This document shows, piece after piece, positions 45,447 to 56,451 of a stretch of DNA of 64,000 bases. The DNA lies in the NCBI GenBank assembly GCA_004835665.1, contig RBKR01000010.1, forward strand, positions 806,001-870,000, given 5' to 3'. Made by a program: the position numbers and the translations under genes. Below the pieces are notes generated by a model. That model had not been told where the DNA came from and did not search any database. It saw only the letters and a program-made list of their open reading frames with translations. Source of the stretch: Phoma sp. XZ068. Lineage: Eukaryota > Ascomycota > Dothideomycetes > Pleosporales > Didymellaceae. How positions within the stretch are numbered: position 1 is the stretch's first letter; each line of letters opens with the position of its first letter.

Positions 45447-45640
45447 CCCGTTTTGTCGGCCGTCATCAAGGTGGCGCGGTTCATGGTCGTGCAGCATGCG
45501 TTCGAGTTGTCGGGCCCATTGTATGACGAGGACGAGTTCGACAGCGACAGCACGTACGAGAGCGACGACGGCAGCAACCCGCCCCGACGCTGGCGCAAAG
45601 GATGTTTAGAGTTCGTAACACGCGAAGCAGGTTGGTGACG
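45447..45640 (+). pseudogene. fragment of the RecQ-type/OrsD-like protein
   Basis: SAVIKVARFMVVQHAFELSG and RRWRKGCLEFV align with residues about 415-475 of the protein at 1-2847 (SSVIKITRFMVVQHALELSE, RRPKGCLEFV), including an acidic Asp/Ser-rich segment between. Homology starts and ends abruptly, so it is a captured or decayed fragment, not a gene. Confidence 0.75.
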
Positions 45641-47584
45641 CGTCGTCGCAACTCATTGTGATCATCAGTCCGCCGTTCACGGTTTGAGTACTGTCATAAT
45701 TGCACAGCACACCATCGGAAATGAATTCCTTTAACAAGCAACCCTATCCACTATAAGATGACGAAAGAGGCCCTAGTATATAATGCTTTTGCGAACTGCA
45801 CCACATTCAAAGGTTATAGATATAGCGTGATTTAACATTGCGGATCGCAATCTAGTTCATGCCATTTCGGCATAGCGTCAGGTATCCGTGCAATTCATCC
45901 AATTCAACTTTCATTGTCAACTTGAAGTTATCCTCATCATGCCTGCATCCTACTCAGGTATTCCGAGGCTAGCATCTCAGGTTCCAGCCTAAACCAAATC
46001 CAGGATCGGTCCTGGCGCTTCAACGCAGGCGAATGATTATGTGAGTGAGATTGTTGAAGCGAGATGCGGTCAAGGAAGGGGAAAGGCGGGAGATGAGAAT
46101 GAACGCTTGTGAATTTTTGCAATGATCCCTTATCTGATACTATCTACTACGACCAATGGCAATTTTATCTGGATCGGCGTTCCATTTTTTTCAACTACTC
46201 ATCTTCTCAGCAAGGCACGCTTGACTAAGAATAGCTGAGCAGTGCAACGAGCACTGAGTCAAAATCTGTTCGGGATATGACAAGCACAACTCTTTTACTC
46301 GGCTACTCTCCTTTTCGAAGATTCAAAGCTCGATCATATTCGGCTTGAATGGCTTTCCAGATTCATGGCTTTCCAACTTGCCAATGCTAATGTTCGACGA
46401 TCAAAATAAGCATTCAAACGCGGCGTAGCTTAGCCATGAGAAAGTGCTGACAGTGCGCATCCTTGTCAGCAGCGATCTCTTTTTGCGGGAGATCAGCAGA
46501 GCACCCATGTCATCACAGCGGCACTGCACGGGCTACGGGTGACTGCTGACGGTCAGCGTTCGTGCCAGAAGCTTCGCACAGGTTAGTGCTGACACCATTG
46601 GGGTTGCCAGCGCCACAAAAACGTTGGCAGTCTGATCAACCCTCCACAGCAAGAGAGTGTTGGCGGCTGACGTTGTTGCTACCATCTTACGATATGGAGA
46701 CGTAGCTTTTCGCGTTATCCAGCATTGAAACGGTAAGCTCAGTGCACAGCGACCGCTTACTCTCGCTAACCAGCGAATGATATCCCAGCAAGGATCGCTT
46801 ATGACGCCCCCTTGTTTTATTGCTGCCTTTATTGTTCTCTTTCCACAAGCACTTCAGCATCAGTACGTCCTAAGTCAGAATGTTCTCTATTCGTCCTCTG
46901 CTTACGGCCCGGCCTCCGCATTGCCAGCGGGTGCGCTTGATGAACGGTGACTGCCGTTCTGTCCTAGCTTGAGAAGGAGGAGGCGCAACTTGACCTGCGT
47001 CACCTCGCTCAACGTCGCTGAGAATGTTCAGGCGAAGCCTAGGCTCAGACCAAGCTACGAGCATCGAACCAAAGACCAAGCCCGCTCGACATCCGTTACG
47101 ACGTATGATGGACCACGGTGCAACCGAAAACCCTCCTCTGCGGACAGTCTCGTCGTGGAGAGAGTGGTCAATAGGCTCATACGTGCATGTCCTGCGTCCC
47201 ACGCAACCTCTTGCTAGGTTTTGCAATGGAGAGAGATGGCAAGTTCGTCCTGGCTCCTTATCGAAATCTTCAAAAAGGATACAACAGAGCCGGAGTTTCT
47301 TGTTGCGCATCTGTACGACCGGCGCGCTGCCGCTCAGCGCTTGAAGGGGCTTGTAGGTTATTCTTGTTGGAGAGCGTCACTCTCGCTATGGGCATGGCCA
47401 CGGGAGTACACATACGTGCTATGCGACGACTTCGAGATAGTCTACGAGTGGACTTCCCATACTACAGCAGTACTCATATAACGATCGTCTTCTGATTGGA
47501 CTAATTGCTTTTTTCAGTTGATTAGATTGAAAAAAAAAAATTCAGTATCGCAGCGCTTGTCGCAGCGTAAAACGCAGGACAACT
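45641..47584. other. long stretch with no recognised gene
   Basis: No domain found. A small frame at 47221-47481 (+, 86 residues, WREMASSSWLLIEIFKKD...) begins at a non-ATG codon and is unassigned. Confidence 0.35.
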
Positions 47585-47833
47585 ATGACGTCCGAGAGTG
47601 GCTCTTCCTTGGCTAGCACTGCTATATCCTCGTTCTCTCCTATCCAGAAGCTAAATTGGGATTTCTACTCATTTTTCCGTATCGAGCATCTTGATAAGGA
47701 TAAAGATCAAGCAGGGAAGCACGCAAAACACTTGGACGCAGAGAATATGTTTGCATTAACTGCACAAACCGGTGGAGCAACAGAAATCCAAACAACGCTA
47801 TACAACATGCGCAAAGCCAACATCTGCGGTTAG
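47585..47833 (+). pseudogene. small ORF, possible N-terminus of decayed hAT gene
   Basis: 82 residues from ATG (MTSESGSSLASTAISSFSPI, WDFYSFFRIEHLDKDKD). No domain is certain. Its position and orientation, just before an LTR fragment and a hAT C-terminal relic, suggest the 5' part of the same hAT gene, split by the LTR. Confidence 0.3.
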
Positions 47834-47864
47834 TACGGGCTAGCGAAGCTTCTCGATCATCGCA

Positions 47865-47970
47865 TGTTAGGATGGGCGATGAAGGCAGTGGTCATGTGAC
47901 CTTGCCTGTATGACTAATTAGCATCATTACTTAGTCTCAAGCCCAGTTTGATTAATGAGACAACTCTTAC
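47865..47970 (+). mobile_element. LTR fragment, family B
   Basis: About 105 bp homologous to the start of 9225-9567, beginning TGTTAGGATGGGCGATGAAG. The rest of the LTR is missing. Confidence 0.7.
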
Positions 47971-47983
47971 ACCCCCCAAGTTT

Positions 47984-48260
47984 TGACAATGGCGACTGAT
48001 AAATTATCGATCCCCCTGAATCAGCAAAGGCAGAGAGGACCTTTTCACGCGCTCGCCGTACTGCATCATGGGATAGGCTGCGGCTCACGTGCACTAACAT
48101 CGAGAAAATCGAGTGTATCGGCAACTGGCTTTGAGAGGCCCATATTAAGCCATTACGCGAGGGTTGGGTAGGTCTAATTTGTGAGCCTAATGAAGAGGAC
48201 AATAGTATTGATGCAGGCATGGCCGTAGATGATACAATTGATGGGAGTATTCCTAAAAAT
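47984..48260 (+). pseudogene. hAT transposase C-terminal relic
   Basis: IDPPESAKAERTFSRARRTA then SWDRLRLTCTNIEKIECIGN is the hAT dimerisation region. A TGA follows NWL where family members have Arg (CGA to TGA, C-to-T), then EAHIKPLREGWVGLI. Nothing of the catalytic core remains. Confidence 0.7.
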
Positions 48261-49229
48261 ATTGTAAGCACCAGTTTTCTCACCGCCCCCCCCCCTAGCA
48301 CATTGAGTCGCGAAATCACAGTCGCTGTGGTGCCGATGGAGTCTTCATTGAGCGACGACACTCTTAGCTGCACAATGGCACGCATGCTTTAAAGCTCTTC
48401 CGTGTCAAAAATTCGCCCATCCTTCTTGATAACGTGGTTGCAATCGTTTTTAATTGCCGACGTTTGATGGAACACAGGAATGTGAAATAATGACCCGCTC
48501 GTGAAATAATGACCCGCTCGTGAAATAATGACCCGCTCAAAACAAGAGCTCCGCTTCCAAAGAGAATCCCAAGATTCTTTGCTCTCACGGAGCCTAATCC
48601 TTGGACGGCGAAGGGAATATCTATGACGGAACGGGGAGACAGGAGACCATATAGCGCAAGGCGAGAGCCCGTTACATTGGTTGGGATCGAAGCTAAGGCA
48701 TGTGTTAGCGAGCGTTCCGCAATTGACGATGGGAATGGGGGAAAGAGATATGGAGATTAGGGCGGGCTCATAGCATTCAGTGGGGCTACTAACATGTAGT
48801 TCTCGAGCCTTAGACTTAATGATTATTATCCATACATACACTGCCGATACCAACACGTAGTGGCGAGTGCGAAGCTATGCCGGGTCAAAGGATTGTTGGC
48901 CAAAATAGTGTAAAGATAGACTGTAGAAAAGAGGATGAGAATTAGGTTGAAAATGCATGACATCTGCAGTGCCGTTGATTTCGACCGGGGCATCGTGGCG
49001 GGGATTCCAGTCAGGCAAAGCGCGAAGTGAAGAGTAGAGGGCTACGAGAGCGCTCTTGCTTTTGTAATTGGAACCGCATCCCTTGCGGCGCGCGAGTTGG
49101 ACATGACAGCTTTTTACGCCATAGCAGGCTATTGTGCTCTAAGGGCGTCTGGAATGTGGTGAAGAAGCGCGGTATAGTAAGGGGGGCTGGAAAATCCCAT
49201 ACCAGTGCTACAGCCTCCCTTTCTGACAC
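48261..49229. other. gene-free stretch
   Basis: No supported gene apart from the short tandem repeat at 48482-48538. Confidence 0.4.
48482..48538. repeat. three tandem copies of a 19-bp unit
   Basis: Three perfect consecutive units of GTGAAATAATGACCCGCTC. Such direct repeats may belong to a transposon end (inference). Confidence 0.85.
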
Positions 49230-49403
49230 GGCTGCTGAGATTTGTCCCCAAGGTTTTGAGATTTGTCCCCAAGATGAGATTTGTCCCCAACGTTAGCCAA
49301 ATCTTTACTAGCGCCAAATAGATTACGGTATTCTATTCACCCAGACATAGGTGCGTGTAAAGGGAGGCTGCATTTAAATCATGCATGTTGCTAGACTTAT
49401 CAT

Positions 49404-51861
49404 CTACTCACACCGCCGTTTCTTACGCGGTCCAAGGCTTTTCCAGGCTTCGGGAGCCGCTACTGCTGCAGCGCGCTTAGGCCGCGGCGTGGGTATATTT
49501 TCACGCTCAACAAGTGCATTCTGCGCATCAACTTGCGCGAATCTCTCAGAATAGAAAGCGTCCATGTCTCCAAAATGATAGTTCCAAGCCATAGTCGGTG
49601 TGCAGGAAGCGAAGAGTCCTTGCGTGGCGAGAGCCATGTTCCGCGCCTCTACCAGCTCTGCAGGATCCTCCTCTTGCCCTGTCTCTGCCAGAAAGTTGGT
49701 AGCCGACATCATATCATTGCACTGATATAGAACGGGTTGAGATCGTCGACCTTCAATATCAACTAGAAACTCCTCTAGTGTTGGAGGTCGCCAGGCAGGA
49801 GACGGAGCCATGGTCACTGACACAGCGACAGCTACAGGCGGGGATGAACGAGGAGATGTGAGAGAAGGTAAAGGAGCAGGTGCTGGAATTGACACAGATA
49901 TGCAGGTGGTCACAGGACTCGCGCCTGGTACAGATGTAGGAATCGAAACAGTGACCGAAGTGCTGACTTGCTGCAGAGCTTCAGCAAGTGTTTGGCCCCC
50001 ATGTTGATGGTAAGGTTGAAAGCGGTGAACAGAAGGTGGCACAGGTCGTTCGAAAGCTGAGGGGTCTCGGCGAGTTGATGCTTCGTTTCTCCTCGGCGCA
50101 CCCCTTGTTTGAGCTCTAAGGGGCTCTAGAACAGACTGGTACGGCCTGGGGGATACGAACACCGAAGGCCTTTGCTCACGTTGATAGCGCCAATGATCAT
50201 CGTAGAGATGGTTCAATCGTAGTGTGGATCTAGAGCCATTACTTCTTGCAGCGTATGGCGGCATGGAAGACCGTTGGTTTTCCCGAAGAGGCCTGAACAA
50301 GGATGCCCACCACGGCGCTGCCTTTGCTCTTTCTGGCGTAGCAAGTCTTGTTGCCTGATGCGCTCGATAGCTGGCGGCGTGAGGACATCATGGATTCCAG
50401 GAGGCAGGAAGGGCATGGACTCGAGCTTGTGCTGAAACTTGGTGCTGTATCTAGAAGAAGCGATCTCCTTTTTGTACTTGTGGTATTGGCTCTTAACCAT
50501 CTGCTCGATCCTCCCGACAACACGAAGCAAGTCACCCGTTGAAGTCATGAGATAGTCCTTCAAGACCTTGTGCATTCCTTCAAGGTGAACTTGTGATCGT
50601 GCTATAGTGTCGGTGATGAGAGGTCCACGCAGCGGCCCACTCCGTGCGTGTCAGGTATTGGTTCTCTTGCAGGTACCTGCAGAGCTCTGGCTGGTGACTG
50701 TAGTCTTTGAGCAGATCGTTCCATTTGAATTGGAACTCCAATGGCCTCTTCGCGTAGACCAGCCTGCTCTGGTCAGCCCGGGGCTACGTGATATGGAAAG
50801 CGTTGGCTCAAAGTGCCCGCAACAACTAGGGCTAGCATACCTGAGTCCAGCGTTTCATGAATGACGCCCTTTGTTCAGCGGTCCTCTGCTTTGCCTCTTT
50901 CGTCACACCATCAGCGTCTCGCCACGTTTATTGCGCTTTTGTCTGAACGTTCTTGTTGATGTGCCATACGCACAAGAGCTGAGGAACTCTCGGAAGCAGC
51001 GAGCGAGCTGACATCTTCAATGCTTCTTCTTGATCCGCTGATGAACACACGTGGTTGTTGCACGCCTGTCTTGAGGGGGAAGTTTGCGATTGCCCAGTGG
51101 TAGTCTGCATGTGTTTCATTGCTCAGGAAGCAGAAGCCCGCAGAGAAGAACGTCTGCAGATTGGTGCAGCCTAGTATGTGTAGCAGTGGAAGCTTGTACT
51201 TGTTGGTTCGCTACCATCAGTAGGACGTCAGGGTTTGCCAGCAGAAGCTCAACCTGCTTCTGATGGGCAAAGAAGAGGTTTTGGACGTGATTGTTGCTGT
51301 CCTTTTTGACCGCATAAATCCAGTCCGGCGTGGACAGATTGTCTAGCAAAGCCTCTATCGAGGTTCTTCCGCCCAGCTGTTTCTCTCGGATCGACTTTCT
51401 CTCGGATCGTCTTTCTCTCGCCTCGGATGTCGGTGGCAGAGACCAGTGTCTTGGTCTTCACTCTGGATTGCAGCGAGGATCTGCATCGGCCGCGCCCCCG
51501 CATGGGTCATCAACTCGATCACTTCCTTCTGTGCCGTCGTACGCTTGCGGTACACACTGTGCGCGCTAGGATTGATGGATGGGGAATGGTTGTGGTGCTT
51601 GTCCAGAGCCTCCAGCTTCCACTGCTCGCTTTGCTTCACCTTGAAAATGACCAGCTTGAAGGCACATCCTGTCGCGCTTGACTGGTAGGTTCGAAATCGG
51701 TCTCATTGATAGTAGTATCGTGTCTTGACATCTGAGTTGTGAGGCTTGCTTCGCTTGAGAACAAAGCCGTAGCCGTGTTGCATGCCATGCGTTTTGAGAG
51801 CATCGTATGCTTCTTCATAGGAGTTGTAGAGAAACTCCAAAGGTGCCGGAATGGCTTCCAT
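49404..51861 (-). pseudogene. MULE transposase pseudogene
   Basis: From ATG 51861 the frame matches the intact copy (YNSYEEAYDALKTHGMQHGY, YGFVLKRSKPHNSDVK), then hits a stop in the FAR1-like domain. The remainder is spread over several frames: the KHHNHSPSINPSAH region, NPDVLLMVANQQVQ, where the first catalytic Asp is lost by a small deletion, ALKMSARSLLPRVPQLLC, SWIM-like GHPCSGLFGK, and the C-terminal RPKRAAAVAAPEAW. At least five frameshifts are needed to align it, so it is non-functional. Confidence 0.88.
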
Positions 51862-52025
51862 GATTATCACACGCAAAACTAGAGATAACCAACTACAATG
51901 CAGAGAAGGGAATGAAGAGGTTAACGTGATGCGGAGACGTGTGGATGTCGCGCTGTGGTCGCGTCTATAGATTACGCGCTAAGCTTGCTTAGGCAGTTCG
52001 TTTCCACTACTGGTAGCAGTAGCGC

Positions 52026-52125
52026 GGGGGACAAATCTCAAACGGGGGACAAATCTCAAAGGGACAAATCTCAAAGGGACAAATCTCAAAGGGACAAATC
52101 TCAAAGGGACAAATCTCAAAAAAGG
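52026..52125. repeat. six-unit GGGACAAATCTCAAA array in MULE end
   Basis: Six consecutive units of the 15-bp motif GGGACAAATCTCAAA (the first two with extra G) sit just inside the right terminal repeat of the decayed MULE. The intact MULE has two such units at the same place, so the array has expanded here. Confidence 0.85.
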
Positions 52126-52145
52126 GGGGACAAATCACACCAGCC

Positions 52146-53222
52146 CTCGAACAGTGCAACGAACGCAGAGACCTCCCTAGGATAAACAGGAATATCGAAC
52201 AGCGGTATTTTGTATTAGCTTTGGGACCATTCTGCTAACGGTCCCTCTTCTCCGACTCCGAATTCATCGGCGATGTTCGTCGATGGGCCATCGACATCGT
52301 GATTTGTCGCACGCTGTGCAACTCGACTACACCATGTGCTCTGCATGATACGTGCACTTTTGCTCAGAGGTAAGTTCTTGGTAAAGCAGCATTGTACTGC
52401 AACACCGGAAGTACTTCGGAACTTCTCAGTAATGCACTTCGTAGATATCAAAGCCCCCAAACTGTATCTAAGTGCTGGTTCGACCTATGTGAGAATGGTT
52501 GCGAAGCTTGACCAGAACACAAGCTTGGTGAGAACGTCTGACAGGTAGCGAATATGACCTTGAGCATGGCGCTCGAAGGGCTGCGGAGCACACTCAGAGT
52601 CTGTTCCGAAAGTAGACGAAAGCAAGGAGGTAGAGCGTGCCCTTAACATTCTTGACAAGTAGCTGCAGGGTTGGCTCAGCTTATGCATTTATTCAAGAGT
52701 CTCGAGAAGCCACAATTGTGGTTCTGCCTTTCGGATTTGAAGGATTGTTGATCACCTCTTGATTCATAGCCCTTGCTAAAGCTGAAGCCGCGTGCAGAGA
52801 CAGACCCCAGCACAGCAGAACGTCAGTATTCCAACAGCCTAGCATATCTTCATCACATCGCCGCGTTCACTACCGGTACCCTGAAACCTTATCACCTCCT
52901 GGATAGGCAATCGTTCCATGGAACAACACACAAAACCTTCAGTCGGTGATGCGCATGTGCAGATTATGCTCTCTGCTCCGGTCTACCAGTCTAATCTCGC
53001 CGCGACGCCACTCGGGCAGCGCAAAGTCGCCATTCCTCGATTACGAGACCCGGTCATGGGCAGAACGTAACAAAGGACAGACGCCGGGTTCCACGAGCAT
53101 GCACAACAGTATGTTGAAGTTATCTACTATGTGTAAAGGTCGTTGCTTCGTTGCATCTATCGATTGTCGTGTTCGAGGATGATTGTTCGACTGTTCCGAC
53201 TAACGACTCGCCTCACATCTAG
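52146..53222. other. gene-free stretch before truncated Zn2Cys6 gene
   Basis: No supported gene. The first exon of the factor that follows, with the first Cys of its cluster, should lie in the last few hundred bases, but I could not identify it. Confidence 0.3.
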
Positions 53223-53957
53223 TGTCGGTCTCGGAAGACCAAGTGCACTGGTGAAAAGCCGTACTGCAAGCATTGCTTGATTGCGAATCGAGAGTGTGTA
53301 TACATCATGCCTCGCAAAGACAGGTTGAAGATGTAAGTGCAGCATCGTCAGAGTATTGTGCCCCGTACTGACAGATTAAGCCTCACAGAGCAATGTCAGC
53401 AAATGGCTGGACTCCTCAAGAGACTAAGGTCTTGCGCAAACGCAGATGATGACGCCAGGATTGTAAACATATTGGAGGCTGTAAGCGTACGTCGTATGTC
53501 AGTCTGGGCATCGTCTCGTATCGCTAACGGTTCTCAAGGCTGACCAGGAGATCTCACAGTTCCGGGAAACGACAGCACCTTCTGTTCTAGATACCGATGT
53601 CAACAACTCTCGAGAAAGCCGGGAACTCGGTACGATGAACCAATACGATGCGATCGGTAGGGAATCACTGGACCTTCTCAACGAGAATCCACCCATCGAC
53701 GATCGAGCGCGTGCGACTGGCCTTTTCGAGAAGAGCTCTTAGGTCCAATGGCTACGAGCAGTGGCAATGGCACAGCCAGAGCGAACAGACGAAGAGACAG
53801 TTGGTTCCTATCAACGCCAGGGTTCGTATGCAACCGGCAACGAACAAGTAAGCTCGTACACCTTTTGGAGCGACGACGAAGGGGTTGAGTTCGAACTCTC
53901 TGTCGAATCGTATGCGCTGCCCCCACTAGCGGCCGCCGAGAGACTTCTGGGCTGCTA
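53223..53957 (+). pseudogene. Zn2Cys6 transcription factor, nonsense codon and 3' truncation
   Basis: Exon from acceptor at 53222 to 53332 gives CRSRKTKCTGEKPYCKHCLI plus the sixth Cys, i.e. most of a zinc cluster. Exon 53375-53480 gives a coiled linker (LSLTEQCQQMAGLLKRLRS). Exon 53539 onward reads ESLDLLNENPPIDDRARATG, TAG at 53740-53742, then VQWLRAVAMAQPERTDEETV, YTFWSDDEGVEFEL and AAAERLLGC. Family members then continue into the main regulatory domain, but here the sequence switches at about 53957 to a pogo tail. The TAG stands where Glu or a similar codon is expected. Broken at least twice. Confidence 0.78.
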
Positions 53958-53959
53958 AT

Positions 53960-54160
53960 TACGAGCTTGAAGCCGTAAAAGCGGCTCTAACAAAGAAGGA
54001 GAGGGTGAAGGATAATCAGAGAGTTCTACCTTTGTTCGCACACGATATTGAGTAATATGGTGGGGCGAAGTGGTGGAGTCCTTTATTAAGAAAGGAGGCA
54101 GATGCACGATGGGATGCACGGCAGCGCTATGAGGAGTTAGAAGCTGCAAAAGCTACTTAA
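53960..54160 (+). pseudogene. pogo transposase C-terminal tail
   Basis: YELEAVKAALTKKERVKDNQ, then after one stop YGGAKWWSPLLRKEADARWD and EELEAAKAT. The GGAxxWSP motif and the Lys/Glu-rich tail are typical of the C-terminus of fungal pogo transposases. Nothing upstream of the tail is present. Confidence 0.55.
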
Positions 54161-54170
54161 CGTCAGCTAC

Positions 54171-54422
54171 TGTTGGCAGGTCTAGAAAGTACGGTGATAT
54201 CTGGATCGGAGAGACCGAAATTCTATACTTTCGGTGAGACCGAGACGATCGGGTTGACCGTCGGTCAGGCCGAAGAGCTGAATTTGAGGCATAGATATAA
54301 AGGAATAGGTTGCGCTCTGGAGAAAGGGACAGAGATTTCTCGAATAAAGATAATTTCAACTCTATTGAGACTTGCGTCACATGCGCCACAGTATTAGAGT
54401 TCTCATACGAGTCATACCAACA
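54171..54422 (+). mobile_element. solo LTR, family A, third copy
   Basis: 252 bp, TGTTGG...CCAACA, nearly identical to 4475-4731. Left flank GCTAC and right flank GGTGC do not match, so the two sides were not the original insertion flanks: recombination between LTRs at different loci is likely. Confidence 0.88.
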
Positions 54423-54792
54423 GGTGCCACTGATAGCTCTGACCGCCTGACCTCCTCCTTTAACTTTAGTAGTCTCGTTGATATCCTTGCTCCTGGTGTT
54501 TCTATCCTGTCTACCTGGTTGATCGGTGACAATGTAGGTCATTTACCACCACCCCTCACCCATGTGTATCGAGCAGCGAACTAATATTTATACGTAGGCA
54601 ACCATATCTGGTACCTCGATGGCTGCTCCCCATGTCGCTGGTCTTGCTGCCTACCTCCATGCTCTCGAGGGCAAGAAGACCCCTGTGGCTCTCTCCACCC
54701 GCATTGGGACCCTTGCCCTCAAGAACAAGGTCACCGGTCTGCCCTCCGGTACCACGAACGAGCTTGCTTTCAATGGCAATCCTAGCGGTTAA
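54423..54792 (+). pseudogene. subtilisin-like serine protease, 3' end only
   Basis: Starts directly at the LTR edge. Exon 54423-54533 reads GATDSSDRLTSSFNFSSLVD then ILAPGVSIL; a 64-bp intron (54534-54597) is followed by ATISGTSMAAPHVAGLAAYL to TAA at 54792. GTSMAAPHVAG holds the catalytic Ser of S8 proteases (proteinase K group). The signal peptide, pro-domain and the Asp and His of the triad are absent, so it cannot be active. Confidence 0.88.
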
Positions 54793-55683
54793 GCGAACTA
54801 CCTTGAGCGTTCATTCGTAAACTACGCGTGAGAAAGGGCTCTGGAGGTTGTAAAGGTGGGAGATTTGCTTACTTTCTCCTTTATGAAGTCAAGATTGTTG
54901 TTGCTTACATGGTGGACGTTGCGAAGTTTAATTCTATTGTTAGTGAAGCAACATGGCACTAGTACTGGGTCTCGTATATATGAGTGCATTCATGTGTGTA
55001 TAGGTACATGTGTGTGGTTTATTTATTCATTTAACGTAGATCCCCACCGAGTCGCCCACCCAACCATAATCTTAACTGTTAACTTAACTAAAGCTAGACA
55101 TATAAAGTGTTATTTCCTGATTTCTTAGAGATTTAGATGTTGCGGCTCGCTTGTGAACCACGTTTACGGGAAGATTTACAGGTATGAAGAGGCAGTCAAC
55201 CAGAATAATGGCTGTATATAACTGCATCCATTCTCCCTTTCAAAGAGACAACCAGTACCGAGGAACCTCGAGCATTCGTTCTTCAACTTCGCTGCAGTAC
55301 ACTCGCTTAGGGTCGCCAATCGCTTCGGTAGGGCTCAACTACGCCAAATTAGCGGACATGATCTTCGAGACGCCCTTCTAGGGTGCTTTGCATCGGCCAC
55401 TCGGCTGCAGCCATCCCACAATGTGGCGCGCGGTTGGCAAAGCCCGCAGCTCATGAGGAGTGCACAGCAATCATCGAAGAGCATTAGGCTGAAACTGCAT
55501 CGTCCCTCTATAGAGCTGAGACGACTCTGCTCAGCATCGATCGGATTTGGAGGGGCAGCCTTTCTACAGATTGTGATTGTACGGAAATTCTGCGTACGGA
55601 TAGTTATCCATGGCAGAGCTGGAACCCAGTTCCAGGGATCTGAACGATTATGCGTCGTTAGAGTGAGCGATAATCGAATTATG
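54793..55683. other. gene-free stretch
   Basis: 3' flank of the protease fragment and unassigned sequence. No gene recognised. Confidence 0.35.
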
Positions 55684-56450
55684 CTACATAGCTGCGGAGG
55701 TAGGCTGTCTGAATCCATCCAACACTTCGCTGGATCTACACTCGCTGATGGTGCTAATTGTCGAAGGCGAAAACTTATCGATACCGACCTCGTCGGCCCC
55801 ACGAAATATTGTGCAGTGTCCTAGACCAGTACTCCAACAGAGGTCGTCTGCTATTAGTGCGGTGCCAGCGAACGAGGTCGAGAAGGGGCTGGGAAACAGT
55901 GGCTGCGGATTTGCCGTATTTCCCTTGAAACGATGCAGTTGATTGGGATTGATGGTCAAGCCTGAGGAATCCAATTCAAACTCGTCGGATCTGCATCTGC
56001 TACTGGGTGCAGTTCGTAGTCCACTCAAGTCAAATCCTACGTGAGCGTCGAGGTTCGGCAGCCCATGATGATGCCTCTGGTTACCGACGGAAGTTGATAT
56101 ATCTCGATAACCGAACGCACTAGGGCCCTTTAATCCAGGCAAGCTGGTGTAGTGGGCGTGGCCAGGGTGATCTTCATCGCTCCTAGCCAATGAAGCATCA
56201 TGCGATGCTAGAAGGCTGTTGAAGGCACTCGGGTCAATATAACTCTGGGCATTTGCTCGCGGTCCCATGCTGGCTGTGCCAGTACTTGCAGCTCTATCCA
56301 CGCTGCTTGCCACAGAGTTCTTCCGGACCTTTCTTGTAGCGTTGGGTGGCAGGCCAGTCGTGGTCTTTCGACATCCATTGCGTGGCGCAGAGGAAATTGC
56401 ATCCTGTTGATGGAGTCTCTGTTGATGCAATTTCTGTTGATGTCGTAGTA
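55684..56450 (-). other. unassigned open frame abutting truncated agd3
   Basis: A reverse-strand frame of about 250 residues without an ATG start: HQQKLHQQRLHQQ repeat, then SYIDPSAFNSLLASHDASL and SSGLTINPNQLHRFKG. Composition (Ser/Pro/Gln/His) resembles regulatory-protein linkers, and SGLTINPNQLH recalls fungal C2H2 factors, but no DNA-binding domain is seen. Probably an internal exon fragment of a foreign gene joined to agd3. Confidence 0.35.
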
Positions 56451-56451
56451 G

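Larger units (their letters stand above)
49230..52145 (-). mobile_element. decayed MULE, reverse orientation
   Basis: Same family as 25564-28398. The left boundary has a degenerate end (GGCTGCTGAGATTTG) with three TGAGATTTGTCCCC-type units; the right end is ...CACACCAGCC with an expanded subterminal array. No 9-bp target duplication is visible. The transposase gene inside is broken in many places. Confidence 0.88.

Noticed and set aside
55335..55802. Reverse 155-residue frame
   Set aside because: No ATG context or domain; overlaps another unassigned frame, so no basis for a gene call.
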